Positions 9,460 to 18,265 of a DNA stretch of 64,000 bases are shown piece by piece. Source of the DNA: Pseudoalteromonas sp. UG3-2 (GTDB lineage Bacteria; Pseudomonadota; Gammaproteobacteria; Enterobacterales; Alteromonadaceae). The DNA lies in the NCBI RefSeq assembly GCF_037120705.1, contig NZ_JAWLJU010000002.1, positions 3,260,001 through 3,324,000 of the forward strand, read 5' to 3'. Each line of letters opens with the position of its first letter. The stretch's first letter is position 1. The position numbers and the translations under genes are program-made. The notes below the pieces were generated by a model. It searched no databases. It was not told the DNA's origin and saw only the letters and a program-made list of their open reading frames with translations.

Positions 9460-9566
9460 TATGCTTGCTCCTTAGCGCTATTGCGTTTAGTTGAAGTGTC
9501 ATGAACCGGCCAAACACTGACATCTAAATACCACAATAAATACATAGTTTGATAGAGCGTATACAT
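9459..9566 (-). CDS. possible 35-aa peptide leading the HTH/GNAT operon
   Basis: A short frame (M-Y-T-L-Y-Q-T-M-Y-L-L-W-Y-L-D...) with a hydrophobic, aromatic-rich first half and a polar tail (TSTKRNSAKEQA). GGAG stands a few bases before its ATG, and its stop is joined as TAATG to the start of the HTH gene, which argues that it is translated. It could be a small membrane peptide or only a leader frame that couples translation. No family is recognised. Confidence 0.45.
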   Translation of the reverse strand: MYTLYQTMYLLWYLDVSVWPVHDTSTKRNSAKEQA

Positions 9567-9610
9567 GGTGCGTCTCCATTGCTGTGAATAATATCGAGGA
9601 GATATAAGGA

Positions 9611-9696
9611 AAAACTGTGCCAAGAATTTAAGGCCTTAAATTTCAATTACTTATAAAAAATTAAGCCTGTTCTAATGCTTTAACATGCACAGTTTT
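9611..9696. repeat. nested inverted repeat upstream of the HTH operon
   Basis: AAAACTGTGC (9611-9620) faces GCACAGTTTT (9687-9696) as a perfect 10-base inverted repeat. Inside it, 9625-9642 is a perfect 18-base palindrome, AATTTAAGGCCTTAAATT. It sits directly upstream of the 35-aa/HTH/GNAT operon start, so it could hold the operator of the HTH protein, or be a structured RNA or a very short mobile element. Confidence 0.55.
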
Positions 9697-9730
9697 AGGG
9701 AGATGCACCGAGAAATTGCACCGAGATGAT

Positions 9731-9858
9731 CAGGTAATACAGTTGACACCCACCTTTAAATAGGTAATACAGTTGACACCCACCTTTAGATATTTACGTT
9801 AAAATTATCAAAACAGACACCCACTTATACTGAACAAAAGAGGTTAAATGACACCCAC
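9731..9858 (+). repeat. GACACCCAC word array, left of the transposase gene
   Basis: Four copies of GACACCCAC at 9745, 9775, 9816 and 9850, all in the same orientation. The first two lie in a 30-base tandem repeat (AGGTAATACAGTTGACACCC followed by ACCTTTA). The fourth has the same ACCTTTAAA continuation. Downstream to 10035 I see no gene; this gap runs up to the transposase stop codon. Confidence 0.85.
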
Positions 9859-10035
9859 CTTTAAAAAACTACCTTTTTAAGGAGTGGTGTTAGGAAACTG
9901 TAGTTTTATAGAGGGTTACAGAGATAGCATCAAACCAATAGTAAATGATTAACGTAACTGCCAATCAACAAGTATCAGTTATCTAAACCTACATGCGAGG
10001 TTGTGTGCATAGGCTTGTTACTAGTTTAAATGCTT

Positions 10036-11016
10036 TTAGGCCGAGCAAGCTAACATAAGCTGAGAGTTACTTATGTTGGGTCGCCGCTTTTTATTTAGTG
10101 TTACGCAGTAGTTAGTAATTGCTTGAGGCCGCCCAACAGCTCCGTGAAAAGCTCTAGAAAACTGTGTAGTGAGTTTTATCCAGTTTGCTGGTTCGATATT
10201 TAACCTAGCCAGAATTGGTTGAGATTCATTAATAAAGCCTGGCTTGTCTTGGCGTAGGCTCTTACCAGTAAATTCAACAAGCTCAATATAATAATTAAGT
10301 GTAAATGGTAGACCTTTAAGAATGTGGTTGCTTTGACTCCCTGTAAATTGCAGCAAGCTTCTGGGTTGCTTGCCTAATCTCGCGTGGTCAATACGATTTT
10401 TTATACTTGTATAGTCTGACGTTTCGGGTGATTCAGCTTGCTTTGCCCGAATAGGGTTTAAATCAACATAAGCTAAACAGGCAACAAGGGCGGCTTCATC
10501 TAATAACGCCTGAGACTTAAACCTGCCCTCCCAAAATCGCCCGGTACAGTCATCTTCTTTATTCGCTCGCCGGGCAATGTCTTCATTTAAAGAGCGCATA
10601 AACCAACTGATACTCGCAAGTCGGTTTCTATACTCGTTAATCGTCCTATCAAGTATCAATTGCTCAGATTCATTTAGTGCTTCGTTATTAATGAATTTCT
10701 GGGTGAGCCAATTACCTTTAAAAAGCTTATGCCAGCGAATTACGATTGCTCTGGCCGCTAAACGTTTTGCTCTTTTATCATCAACATGTAATACGAGGTG
10801 AGTGTGGTTGCTCATCACTGCATAACCACAAATGTCGATACAAAAAACTTTGGTAAGTGTAGCTAGCTTTTGCTCAACCCAGTCTCGGCGGTGCTCATAG
10901 GATTTACCTGTCAGGGAGTCTTTGCCACATAAAAAAGCTCGTCTTACGCAGCGGGAAACGCAGTGATAATATTTGGTATCGACTAAGCTAATTTGTCTTT
11001 TTCGGGCAGTAGCCAT
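10036..11016 (-). CDS. REP-associated-type Y1 (HUH) transposase
   Basis: Single-strand DNA transposase of the IS200/Y1 superfamily, 326 residues, longer than IS200 TnpA (about 150) because of a C-terminal extension. The HUH metal-binding pair is H71/H73 in MSNHTHLVLH. The likely catalytic tyrosine is Y183 in AYVDLNPIRA, by analogy with E. coli RAYT Y115 in DYIYINPV. GRFWEGRFKSQ before it is also typical. The gene is intact. No IS200 ends or partner tnpB are present; instead arrays of a 9-base word flank it in opposite orientations, as expected of a domesticated RAYT that handles dispersed repeats rather than of a simple insertion sequence. RAYT assignment is inference; Y1 transposase membership is secure. 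Confidence 0.88.
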   Translation of the reverse strand: MATARKRQISLVDTKYYHCVSRCVRRAFLCGKDSLTGKSYEHRRDWVEQKLATLTKVFCIDICGYAVMSNHTHLVLHVDDKRAKRLAARAIVIRWHKLFKGNWLTQKFINNEALNESEQLILDRTINEYRNRLASISWFMRSLNEDIARRANKEDDCTGRFWEGRFKSQALLDEAALVACLAYVDLNPIRAKQAESPETSDYTSIKNRIDHARLGKQPRSLLQFTGSQSNHILKGLPFTLNYYIELVEFTGKSLRQDKPGFINESQPILARLNIEPANWIKLTTQFSRAFHGAVGRPQAITNYCVTLNKKRRPNISNSQLMLACSA

Positions 11017-11096
11017 AATTACTATCCTCAGTCCTTGAGTACAACTTTTAATATAGACAAAGATTAACCAAGTAACAAACTATTCAAACCTTACAT

Positions 11097-11150
11097 TGGG
11101 TGTCAGTTAAAGCTTTTGGGTGTCAGTTAAAGCTTGGTGTGGTGGGTGTC
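11097..11150 (-). repeat. GTGGGTGTC word array, right of the transposase gene
   Basis: Two near-identical 20-base units (TTGGGTGTCAGTTAAAGCTT, words at 11097 and 11117) and one GTGGGTGTC at 11142. The orientation is opposite to the array on the other side of the gene, so the whole 1.4-kb segment is bounded by inverted copies of the same word. From 11151 to 11530 I see no gene or other clear feature. Confidence 0.8.
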
Positions 11151-11530
11151 ATCTGAAGCTGGTTATATGGTATGTGATTGCCTGAATATAAATGAGCTAC
11201 ACCTTGGTTGTCGCAAAATTAAACTTTAAAAAAAACATTCCAAAGCTAAAGTGTAACTCTTCTGAACCATTTTTAACTTTCCGTGATAGAGCTAATTGAC
11301 ATTCAACTTTGAGTAGTAAATATTGAATGTCTAGGCTTGATGTGCGGTGTTATTTTTTTAATTAACCCGCATAACTTTTATAGGAAAAACAGGTAGTAAA
11401 GGGATTTTCGAAGGTATTTAGCATTGCGCTTTTGTGGTTTCTAAGCACTCTACTGACAGGACTAGTCTAAGTCGGTTTATTTTGGTTGATCCACTTATCA
11501 TCGTTAAAAAGTAAAGCGCCTTATTAACTA

Positions 11531-11557
11531 AAAAGCCAACCCTAAGAGTTGGCTTTT
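11531..11557 (-). terminator. srmB terminator
   Basis: Ten-base stem AAAAGCCAAC / GTTGGCTTTT with a 7-base loop, 15 bases beyond the srmB stop. T-rich on both flanks. Confidence 0.85.
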
Positions 11558-11571
11558 ATTAGTCGAAGCGG

Positions 11572-12789
11572 TTACTTCTTCTTTTTCGCTTTTTTCTTGG
11601 CTTTAATTTTTGCCGGATCTTTTTTCTTTTTCGGCGCTTTAGCTTCTTTATGTTTCGGCTCTAAGCCTTTAATAACTCGGCGCTTTAACTTTTGGTCTGT
11701 ATAACGTTCCACTTTACCTAGAATTTCAGCGTCGTGGGCTTCAACTAACGATATAGCAGTGCCTTTTTTACCAGCACGACCTGTACGCCCAATTCGGTGG
11801 ACATAAATATCTGCCGTGCGAGGCATATCAAAGTTTACAACATGACTGATATCTGCGACGTCGATACCCCGGGCGGCAACATCCGTGGCAACTAAAATTT
11901 TAGTTTTACCACTGTGGAAGCTGGCCATTGCTGTCATTCTTTTGTCTTGTGGCATTTCCCCACGCAGCCAAGTTGTTTTAATACCTTTAGCAAAAAGTTC
12001 TCCAACCAGAGTTTCTAGGCGTTCGCGAGTCTTCACAAACACTACGGCTTTGGTGACTTCTTCGTCATCAAGAATATTAGCTAATAAATTAACTTTGTGC
12101 TGATAGTCGTCAGCCAAATGAATCCATTGATGGATTTTGCCTTTTTCTTTGCGAGATGGGGTTGCCTCGAGTAATGCCGGGTCTTGCAAAATGCGCTCTG
12201 CAAATCTCTCAACACTCTCTCCTTCAAGTGTGGCAGAAAACAGAAAGCATTGACGTCGATTTACCGCTTCAGAGCAGATACGGAGCATCTCTTTTCTAAA
12301 GCCCATGTCTAGCATGCGGTCGGCCTCGTCTAAAATGAGTAGCTCGACGTTTTCAGCGTGGAAGTTTTCGGTTTCTAGGTATTCCATTAACCGGCCTGGG
12401 GTAGCAATCAAGATGTCATTGTTTTTTTCAAATATCTCTTTATGGCTACCGTAGTTAATCCCGCCAGTCACTACGCCAATTTTTAAATTCACTCCCGCAG
12501 CCAGTGCTTGGCATTGTTCATGAACTTGATAGGCTAATTCACGAGTTGGTGTCATTATTAATACTCGGGCAAAACCAGGATCCTTGCGCGGGAAGTCAAG
12601 CAAATACTGAATCGCGGGGATCAAAAATGCAGCGGTTTTACCTGTTCCGGTAGGGGCGCTGGCGAGAATATCTCTTCCTATCAACGCTTCTGGAATGGCC
12701 ATCTGTTGAATGCTTGTTGGGGTTTCAAAGCCCATTTTTTTAATCGCATTAATCAGCTTGCCGTCTAAATCAAATTCAGTAAATTGCAT
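11572..12789 (-). CDS. srmB: DEAD-box RNA helicase SrmB
   Basis: ATP-dependent RNA helicase that helps assemble the 50S ribosomal subunit. The 405 residues hold all helicase motifs: Q motif (TPTSIQQMAIP), Walker A (SAPTGTGKT), PTRELA, DEAD (LILDEADRMLDMGF), SAT (LFSATLEG), VATDVAARGID and HRIGRTGRAG. The tail is a lysine-rich RNA-binding extension (KAKKKAKKKK end), shorter than the E. coli one. SrmB rather than RhlE/DeaD is supported by the block around LLDFPRKDPG and KIHQWIHLADD, and by trmN lying divergently beside it, exactly as in E. coli. Confidence 0.94.
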   Translation of the reverse strand: MQFTEFDLDGKLINAIKKMGFETPTSIQQMAIPEALIGRDILASAPTGTGKTAAFLIPAIQYLLDFPRKDPGFARVLIMTPTRELAYQVHEQCQALAAGVNLKIGVVTGGINYGSHKEIFEKNNDILIATPGRLMEYLETENFHAENVELLILDEADRMLDMGFRKEMLRICSEAVNRRQCFLFSATLEGESVERFAERILQDPALLEATPSRKEKGKIHQWIHLADDYQHKVNLLANILDDEEVTKAVVFVKTRERLETLVGELFAKGIKTTWLRGEMPQDKRMTAMASFHSGKTKILVATDVAARGIDVADISHVVNFDMPRTADIYVHRIGRTGRAGKKGTAISLVEAHDAEILGKVERYTDQKLKRRVIKGLEPKHKEAKAPKKKKDPAKIKAKKKAKKKK

Positions 12790-12856
12790 AGTGCATCACA
12801 AATAAAGGACAATAGCGGAATTATACGTTGCAATTGCATTTTCTCAAAGGTGTTGA

Positions 12857-13555
12857 ATGTCTCAGTTTGCATTTAAGCAATTTATTATTGGTCAAAACCA
12901 TGCTGCTATGAAAGTATCTACCGATGGTATTTTATTGGGTGCGTGGGCACCATTGAATGGCGCTGGCAAAATTATTGATGTTGGCAGTGGCACTGGGTTA
13001 TTAGCTTTAATGCTAAAACAGCGGGCTCCCCGAAGTGAAATCCATGCTGTTGAGCTAGACAATGAGGCTATTTTCGATGCTAAGCAGAACATAGCTCAGA
13101 GCCCATGGACTGATATTCAACTTCATCACTGTGCTATTCAAAAGTTTGATACGCACGGTAATTTTGATTTAATGATCTCAAACCCTCCTTATTTTAATGA
13201 CAGTTTAAAAGCTCAAACGCCGCAACGTAGCCGTGCAAGGCATACCGATTCATTAAGCTTTCTGGAGCTTTTACAGGCATTTAAGCAGTTAACTAATCCA
13301 AATGGTCACTTAGCTATCATTTTACCTTTATACGAAAGTGAACACATATGCGAAGTAGCAAGTAAAGTGGGTGTCTTTGTTATCAAGCGCTGTGAGGTAA
13401 AAGCCACGCCCAAGAAAGCGGTATCACGGTGTCTCCTATATTTCTCAAAAGTACGAGGAGAGTGTGAAAGCACTGAGCTGACTATTTACGATCATAAGAA
13501 TCAATATAGTGATGATTACGTGGCGCTTTGTCGTGAGTTTTACTTAAAAATGTAG
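12857..13555 (+). CDS. trmN: tRNA1(Val) (adenine(37)-N6)-methyltransferase
   Basis: SAM-dependent enzyme that makes m6A37 in tRNA-Val (E. coli YfiC/TrmN6). 232 residues with the SAM-binding loop DVGSGTGLLALML near residues 38-50 and the N6-adenine motif SNPPYF near 110. The start FKQF...GQNHAAMKVSTDGILLGAW is characteristic of the family. It is divergent from srmB with 67 bases between the starts, a conserved arrangement. The gene itself contains one copy of GTGGGTGTC (13367). An array of that word follows the stop. Confidence 0.93.
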   Translation: MSQFAFKQFIIGQNHAAMKVSTDGILLGAWAPLNGAGKIIDVGSGTGLLALMLKQRAPRSEIHAVELDNEAIFDAKQNIAQSPWTDIQLHHCAIQKFDTHGNFDLMISNPPYFNDSLKAQTPQRSRARHTDSLSFLELLQAFKQLTNPNGHLAIILPLYESEHICEVASKVGVFVIKRCEVKATPKKAVSRCLLYFSKVRGECESTELTIYDHKNQYSDDYVALCREFYLKM

Positions 13556-13602
13556 TTTCAGCATAAAGTCTTATTGGTATCCGTATAAGGTATGGTTTGA
13601 CT

Positions 13603-13800
13603 TTTTAGGTGGGTGTCTTCGCTAATTCTAATTGGGTATGGTTTGGTTTTTCATATGGGTGTCTTTTATGTAAAGACAGCTTATTTTACTTATACTAAAG
13701 GTAGGCTTTGTAAAAAAAGTGGGTGTCTTTATAATTTCTGAATTAAAGCTTTGGCATAGATGTGTTTTTATTCACTTTTAGGTGGGTGTCTTCGCTAATT
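13603..13800 (+). repeat. GTGGGTGTC word array between trmN and fldB
   Basis: Four words in one orientation: 13609, 13655 (ATGGGTGTC), 13719 and 13782. The outer two are embedded in an identical 25-base stretch (13603-13627 and 13776-13800) starting TTTTAGGTGGGTGTC and ending TTCGCTAATT. TATGGTTTG(A/G) recurs upstream of the first two. The array fills the 309-base gap after trmN; no gene is visible in it. Confidence 0.85.
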
Positions 13801-13864
13801 GGAGGGCATACAGGTCATAAAAGCAGGGCAGCAACAAAGTGCTGCCTGTTTTTCATACAAGAAA

Positions 13865-14386
13865 TCAGTCTAGTTCACTGTACTCGGTCATCACTTGTTC
13901 TATCCATGTGGCAATGCGCTCATCGCTCATGTCGTACTGACTGTCTTCATCCAGTGCCAGTCCCACAAACTGAGACTTATCTTCAGTGAGTGCTTTAGAC
14001 GCTTCAAATTCATAGTCGTCGGAGTTTGGCCAGTAGCCCAAAAACTGCACGCCTTGTGGGGCTATTTTATCGTGTAACATGCCTAATGCATCTTGAAACC
14101 ATTCGCCATAACCTTGCTGATCGCCCATGCCATAAAGGGCAATCACCTTACCACTGAGGTTAACTTGGTCAATATCGTCCCAATGCGATTCCCAATCTTC
14201 TTGCAACTCACCAAAGTCCCAAGTCGAAATACCAAAGATCAAAAAATCAAACTGCTCAGCCTTGGCGAGCGGTTCGTCTTTGATATTGAACAAGGTGACG
14301 CTGTCTTTGCCGATGATTTCTTGAATCTTCTCTGCGGCCATCTCGGTGTAGCAAGTCGTGGAGCCGTAAAATAAGCCAATTTGCAT
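13865..14386 (-). CDS. fldB: flavodoxin FldB
   Basis: FMN-binding electron carrier. From the chosen ATG the protein is 173 residues, exactly the E. coli FldB length, and starts [20 protein letters not shown], where GSTTCYTE is the FMN-phosphate loop. Later [16 protein letters not shown] and [15 protein letters not shown] are the other FMN-contact regions. A longer frame back to 14449 would add 21 residues with no match to flavodoxins and would run into the xerD start, so 14386 is preferred. It is divergent from xerD, as in E. coli. Confidence 0.93.
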   Translation of the reverse strand: MQIGLFYGSTTCYTEMAAEKIQEIIGKDSVTLFNIKDEPLAKAEQFDFLIFGISTWDFGELQEDWESHWDDIDQVNLSGKVIALYGMGDQQGYGEWFQDALGMLHDKIAPQGVQFLGYWPNSDDYEFEASKALTEDKSQFVGLALDEDSQYDMSDERIATWIEQVMTEYSELD

Positions 14387-14439
14387 TGTATTTATCACTT
14401 TCAATTTGACTGGTATTATATAAAGCGCAAGTCTACAAC

Positions 14440-15393
14440 ATGACGCCATTAAATTATACAGGTACCGCGGTGAGCGAACAGCATCAAACTTCTACCCCTC
14501 AAAACAGCAGCGAGTGCATCGAAATCTTTTTAGATGCGTTATTTTTAGAGCAGGGGCTTAGCGAAAACACCATTGCAGCGTATCGTAACGATCTTGAAAA
14601 GTTTCGCCGCTTTATGCAGGAGGTGCAAAAAACAGATGACTTGCTTGCAGTAAGTAGCCAAGATATTGAGTCCTATTTGGCGTTTCGTATCGACTCCGGT
14701 TTAAAATCACGCAGCAATGCCCGAGCGATCAGTGCTTTAAAGCGATTTTATTTATATTGGCAGCGGGCACAGCAAATTCCCTTTAGCCCCCTTGAGACTA
14801 TTGCGCAGCCTAAAACAACGCAGTCATTACCTAAGACCTTATCGGAGCAAGAAGTCGAAGCTTTGCTCAATGCCCCAGATTGCGATGACCCTATGGGGTT
14901 AAGAGACAAAGCCATGCTTGAGTTACTGTACGCCACCGGGCTTCGCGTTACTGAGCTGGTGGGGTTAAGAATGGAGCAAATCAATCTGCGTCAAGCGGTG
15001 GTGCTGGTGCGCGGTAAAGGTGGTAAAGAGCGCATGGTTCCCATGGGAGAAGAAGCGTTGCACTGGATTGAACAATTCCTTAAAAAAGGGCGTAGTTTAA
15101 TGGTCAAACACGCCACCGATTTTGTCTTTCCATCCAAACGCGGTGTGGGCATGACACGACAAACCTTTTGGCATCGGATAAAACACTATGCTATTTTGGC
15201 AGACGTAAAGTCGCCATTATCGCCACATACAATGCGTCATGCTTTTGCAACACATTTATTGAATCATGGCGCTGATCTTAGGGTCGTGCAAATGATGCTT
15301 GGCCACAGCGATTTGTCGACCACTCAGATTTATACGCATGTTGCCAGCGAGCGCCTAAAAAGCTTGCACCAGCAGCATCACCCAAGAGCATAA
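14440..15393 (+). CDS. xerD: tyrosine recombinase XerD
   Basis: Site-specific recombinase that, with XerC, resolves chromosome dimers at dif. 317 residues from this ATG; E. coli XerD is 298. A SAM-like N-terminal core-binding domain is followed by the catalytic domain with all conserved residues: Arg in [11 protein letters not shown], Lys in [14 protein letters not shown]-x-x-R in [13 protein letters not shown], His in [11 protein letters not shown] and the nucleophile Tyr in [10 protein letters not shown]. The C-terminus LHQQHHPRA is diagnostic of XerD. A GTG at 14470 is an equally likely start. It is followed by dsbC and recJ, the standard gene order. Confidence 0.95.
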   Translation: MTPLNYTGTAVSEQHQTSTPQNSSECIEIFLDALFLEQGLSENTIAAYRNDLEKFRRFMQEVQKTDDLLAVSSQDIESYLAFRIDSGLKSRSNARAISALKRFYLYWQRAQQIPFSPLETIAQPKTTQSLPKTLSEQEVEALLNAPDCDDPMGLRDKAMLELLYATGLRVTELVGLRMEQINLRQAVVLVRGKGGKERMVPMGEEALHWIEQFLKKGRSLMVKHATDFVFPSKRGVGMTRQTFWHRIKHYAILADVKSPLSPHTMRHAFATHLLNHGADLRVVQMMLGHSDLSTTQIYTHVASERLKSLHQQHHPRA

Positions 15394-15470
15394 AACATTG
15401 TGCTGGGAATTATTTATGGTTACTCCGGTCTTAGTGAGTAATCGAGAGTAAAAGATTTAAAGAGAGCAGA

Positions 15471-16208
15471 ATGAAGAAATTGATCCTTGCCGCGTCAATG
15501 GCACTTAGCTTTGGCGCTTTTGCTGAGTCATCAGAGGCTCCAGTGACACCGATGACACAACCTGATCCAATCACAACTCAGTTCCAAGGCTTAGGGCTAA
15601 AAGTCAAAGAGCTTTCAGACAGCCCGCTTGCAGGGTTAAAAACGGTCATCACGGATAAAGGTGTTTTTTACGCCAGTAGCGACGGCAAATACTTAATTCA
15701 AGGTACCATGATCGACCTTGATAACCGTCGTAATATTACTGAAGAAGCGCTGGGCAAAGTACGTAAACAAGGCATTGCTGAGTACCAAGACTCTATGATT
15801 GTGTATAAAGCCGAAAATGAAAAGCACCAGATCACCGTATTTACTGATATTACCTGTGGCTACTGCCGTAAATTACACCGCGAACTAGAAGATTATCTAG
15901 CCGCTGGGATCACCGTAAACTATCTTGCCTTCCCACGCGGTGGCTTACGTGGTAACGGCTATGAAGACCTAAGAAATGTGTGGTGCGCTGATGACGCGCA
16001 AACCGCATTAACAGAGGCTAAAGCCGGCGCTGAAGTGAAAGAAGTAGAAAACTGCAGTGCGCCAATTGCTGAGCATTATCAGCTTGGTCAAAGCTTTGGT
16101 ATTTCAGGTACACCAGCCATTATCCTAGAAGACGGTGCGATGATACCAGGTTACCAACCTGCGGCTGCCATTGCCCAAATGCTGGATGCAAAAAACAATC
16201 AGTCTTAG
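15471..16208 (+). CDS. dsbC: periplasmic disulfide isomerase DsbC
   Basis: Thiol-disulfide isomerase that corrects wrong disulfides in the periplasm; kept reduced by DsbD. 245 residues with a signal peptide of about 18 (MKKLILAASMALSFGAFA). After the N-terminal dimerisation domain comes the thioredoxin-like domain with the active site CGYC in FTDITCGYCRKLHRE, and the cis-proline motif in SGTPAIIL. A second cysteine pair (VWCADD and ENCSAP) matches the structural disulfide. AAAGAGAGCAG precedes the ATG. It lies between xerD and recJ. Confidence 0.95.
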   Translation: MKKLILAASMALSFGAFAESSEAPVTPMTQPDPITTQFQGLGLKVKELSDSPLAGLKTVITDKGVFYASSDGKYLIQGTMIDLDNRRNITEEALGKVRKQGIAEYQDSMIVYKAENEKHQITVFTDITCGYCRKLHRELEDYLAAGITVNYLAFPRGGLRGNGYEDLRNVWCADDAQTALTEAKAGAEVKEVENCSAPIAEHYQLGQSFGISGTPAIILEDGAMIPGYQPAAAIAQMLDAKNNQS

Positions 16209-16302
16209 TGCTTAACCGTTGTTGCTTGGTGGCGTTTATTGTTTAAAGCCATTAAGATAGCAACAATAAGAAATAGCGTATCCACGTCGTTATCGTGGAT
16301 TG

Positions 16303-16327
16303 AAAAAAGGCCTGTATGGCCTTTTTT
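16303..16327 (+). terminator. dsbC terminator
   Basis: Perfect 10-base stem AAAAAAGGCC / GGCCTTTTTT with a 5-base loop. A second hairpin, ATCCACG / CGTGGAT (16280-16300), stands just before it. The ATG at 16316 lies inside the terminator loop and stem, which rules it out as the recJ start. Confidence 0.9.
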
Positions 16328-16342
16328 GTTTGTGAAGAGCCC

Positions 16343-18070
16343 ATGCATACTGAAATTAAACCCAGAGTTCGAGTCGACGATAGTCATTTACCCGATTCAC
16401 TTCACCCTGTTATCAAACAGCTTTACGCCGCCAGAGGGGTCAAGTCGGCCACTGAGTTAGACAACAGTGCTGCGACTCTACATGATTTTAAGCTGTTTAA
16501 GGACATTGAACTAGCAGCTGAAATCCTCGCAGCGGCCCTTGAGCAACAACAGCAAATATTAATTGTGGGCGACTTTGATGCCGATGGTGCCACAAGCACC
16601 GCAGTGTTAATGGAAGGGTTGCCACAATTTGGCTTCCAGCAAGTTGATTATTTAGTTCCCGATCGTTTTAGCCTAGGCTATGGCTTGAGTCCTGCACTTG
16701 CCCAGCACATTGTGTCACTGGCACCCGATTTAGTGATCACGGTCGACAATGGCATATCCTGTATCGCGGGCATTGACATTGTTAAGCAAGCTGGGATTAA
16801 GGTTATTGTTACCGATCACCATTTGCAAGGAGAGCAGCTGCCTAATGCCGATGCCATTGTGAACCCTAACCGCTTTGACTGCCGTTTTCCCTCCAAAGCC
16901 ATTGCCGGTGTCGGCGTTGCCTTTTACCTACTTATTGCGCTGCGCCACCACCTACGCGGCCTTGACTACTTTGCCAAGCAACAAATAGCAGTGCCAAACT
17001 TAGCGTCATTATTGGACATTGTTGCCTTAGGCACAGTTGCAGATGTGGTTGCCTTAGATGCCAATAACCGTACTTTAGTACACCAAGGGTTAGCGCGGAT
17101 CCGTAGCGGCAAAACCCGCCCTGGCATACAAGCATTGATTGAAGTGGCCAACCGCAATAATGCGCGTCTTAATGCCAGTGATTTTGGCTTTGCATTGGCC
17201 CCTAGGCTGAATGCCGCGGGCCGTTTAGATGATATGAGTTTAGGTATCGCATGCCTGTTAGCAAAAGACACCCACCAGGCAAGGCGTATTGCCGCAGAGC
17301 TCGACAGCTTGAACGTGGAGCGGCGTGAGATTGAGCAAAGCATGCAGCAAGAAGCACAAGCTGTGCTTGAGCGGATTGTCTTACAAAACCAAGAAGTGCC
17401 CGATGCCTTGTGTCTTTATCAAGATGATTGGCACCAAGGCGTTATTGGCATACTGGCAGGGCGACTGAAAGAAAAGTATCACCGACCTACCATTATTTTT
17501 GCGCAAGGTGATAATGGCGAAATTAAAGGCTCATGTCGCTCTATTGAAGGGCTGCATATGCGTGATTTATTGGAGCAAATCAATACCCAACATCCGGGTC
17601 TAATTGTCAAATTTGGTGGTCACGCTATGGCTGCCGGACTTACCATTCCTGAATCGGAATTTAGCCGCTTTAAACAGATCTTTTCCGAGCAGGTGAGCAG
17701 TACGCTGTCGGAAGAGGCCAAGCAAAGTATTTTGCTCACCGATGGTGAATTACCACCAGAGTGTTTTTCAATGGATTTTGCCTATGAATTACAGCAAGCC
17801 GGCCCTTGGGGACAGCATTTTAGCGAGCCGGTATTTCAAGGTGTTTTCGAATTGGTGCAGCAGCGTATTGTTGGTGAAAAACATTTAAAGTTGGTGCTAA
17901 AGCATTCTTCTGGCCGTTTAGTCGATGCTATTGCTTTTAATGTCGATGTCAGGGCTTGGCCTAATCACCAAGCAAACCATGCGCTTGTCGCTTATCAGCT
18001 CGATATTAATGAATTTCGCGGCAAATATACCTTACAACTGATTGTTCGTGAGCTTCAGGCGCAAACGTAA
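16343..18070 (+). CDS. recJ: single-strand DNA 5'-3' exonuclease RecJ
   Basis: DHH-family exonuclease acting in RecF-pathway recombination and mismatch repair. 575 residues from the chosen ATG (E. coli 577). DHH motifs are present: VGDFDADGATST, VTVDNGIS, VTDHHLQGEQLP, then the DHHA1 domain with KFGGHAMAAG, and the OB-like region ending LDINEFRGKYTLQLIV. Start choice: the longer frame from 16316 begins inside the dsbC terminator, while MHTEIKPRVR at 16343 has GAAGAGC in front and aligns with the E. coli N-terminus. One GACACCCAC word occurs in the frame (17267). Confidence 0.95.
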   Translation: MHTEIKPRVRVDDSHLPDSLHPVIKQLYAARGVKSATELDNSAATLHDFKLFKDIELAAEILAAALEQQQQILIVGDFDADGATSTAVLMEGLPQFGFQQVDYLVPDRFSLGYGLSPALAQHIVSLAPDLVITVDNGISCIAGIDIVKQAGIKVIVTDHHLQGEQLPNADAIVNPNRFDCRFPSKAIAGVGVAFYLLIALRHHLRGLDYFAKQQIAVPNLASLLDIVALGTVADVVALDANNRTLVHQGLARIRSGKTRPGIQALIEVANRNNARLNASDFGFALAPRLNAAGRLDDMSLGIACLLAKDTHQARRIAAELDSLNVERREIEQSMQQEAQAVLERIVLQNQEVPDALCLYQDDWHQGVIGILAGRLKEKYHRPTIIFAQGDNGEIKGSCRSIEGLHMRDLLEQINTQHPGLIVKFGGHAMAAGLTIPESEFSRFKQIFSEQVSSTLSEEAKQSILLTDGELPPECFSMDFAYELQQAGPWGQHFSEPVFQGVFELVQQRIVGEKHLKLVLKHSSGRLVDAIAFNVDVRAWPNHQANHALVAYQLDINEFRGKYTLQLIVRELQAQT

Positions 18071-18265
18071 ATTTAGACTGGCATAGGGGCTAAAAAAGCC
18101 AGAAAATTCCACCTTAAAGGGATGCTATACGCGGCGATTATTTGATACTATTGTGCGCTTATATAAAAGCTGTGGCGCTGACATTTGGGTCAACACAAGC
18201 CATATCCTCGCATACGGGGGGTGGCAAATGCACAGTAATCAATTTTAGTTCTGGAGTAATGGTAC

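Noticed and set aside
9739..9790. TTGACA in the first two words as -35 promoter elements
   Set aside because: No proper -10 follows at 16-18 bases, and other copies of the word begin with AGACA, so TTGACA is incidental.
12892..13092. Antisense frames over trmN, putA, alaS and other genes
   Set aside because: They are in the shadow of strongly supported genes, lack ribosome sites and show no recognisable domains.
16316..16342. Upstream ATG for recJ
   Set aside because: It lies in the dsbC terminator hairpin and adds residues without similarity to RecJ.
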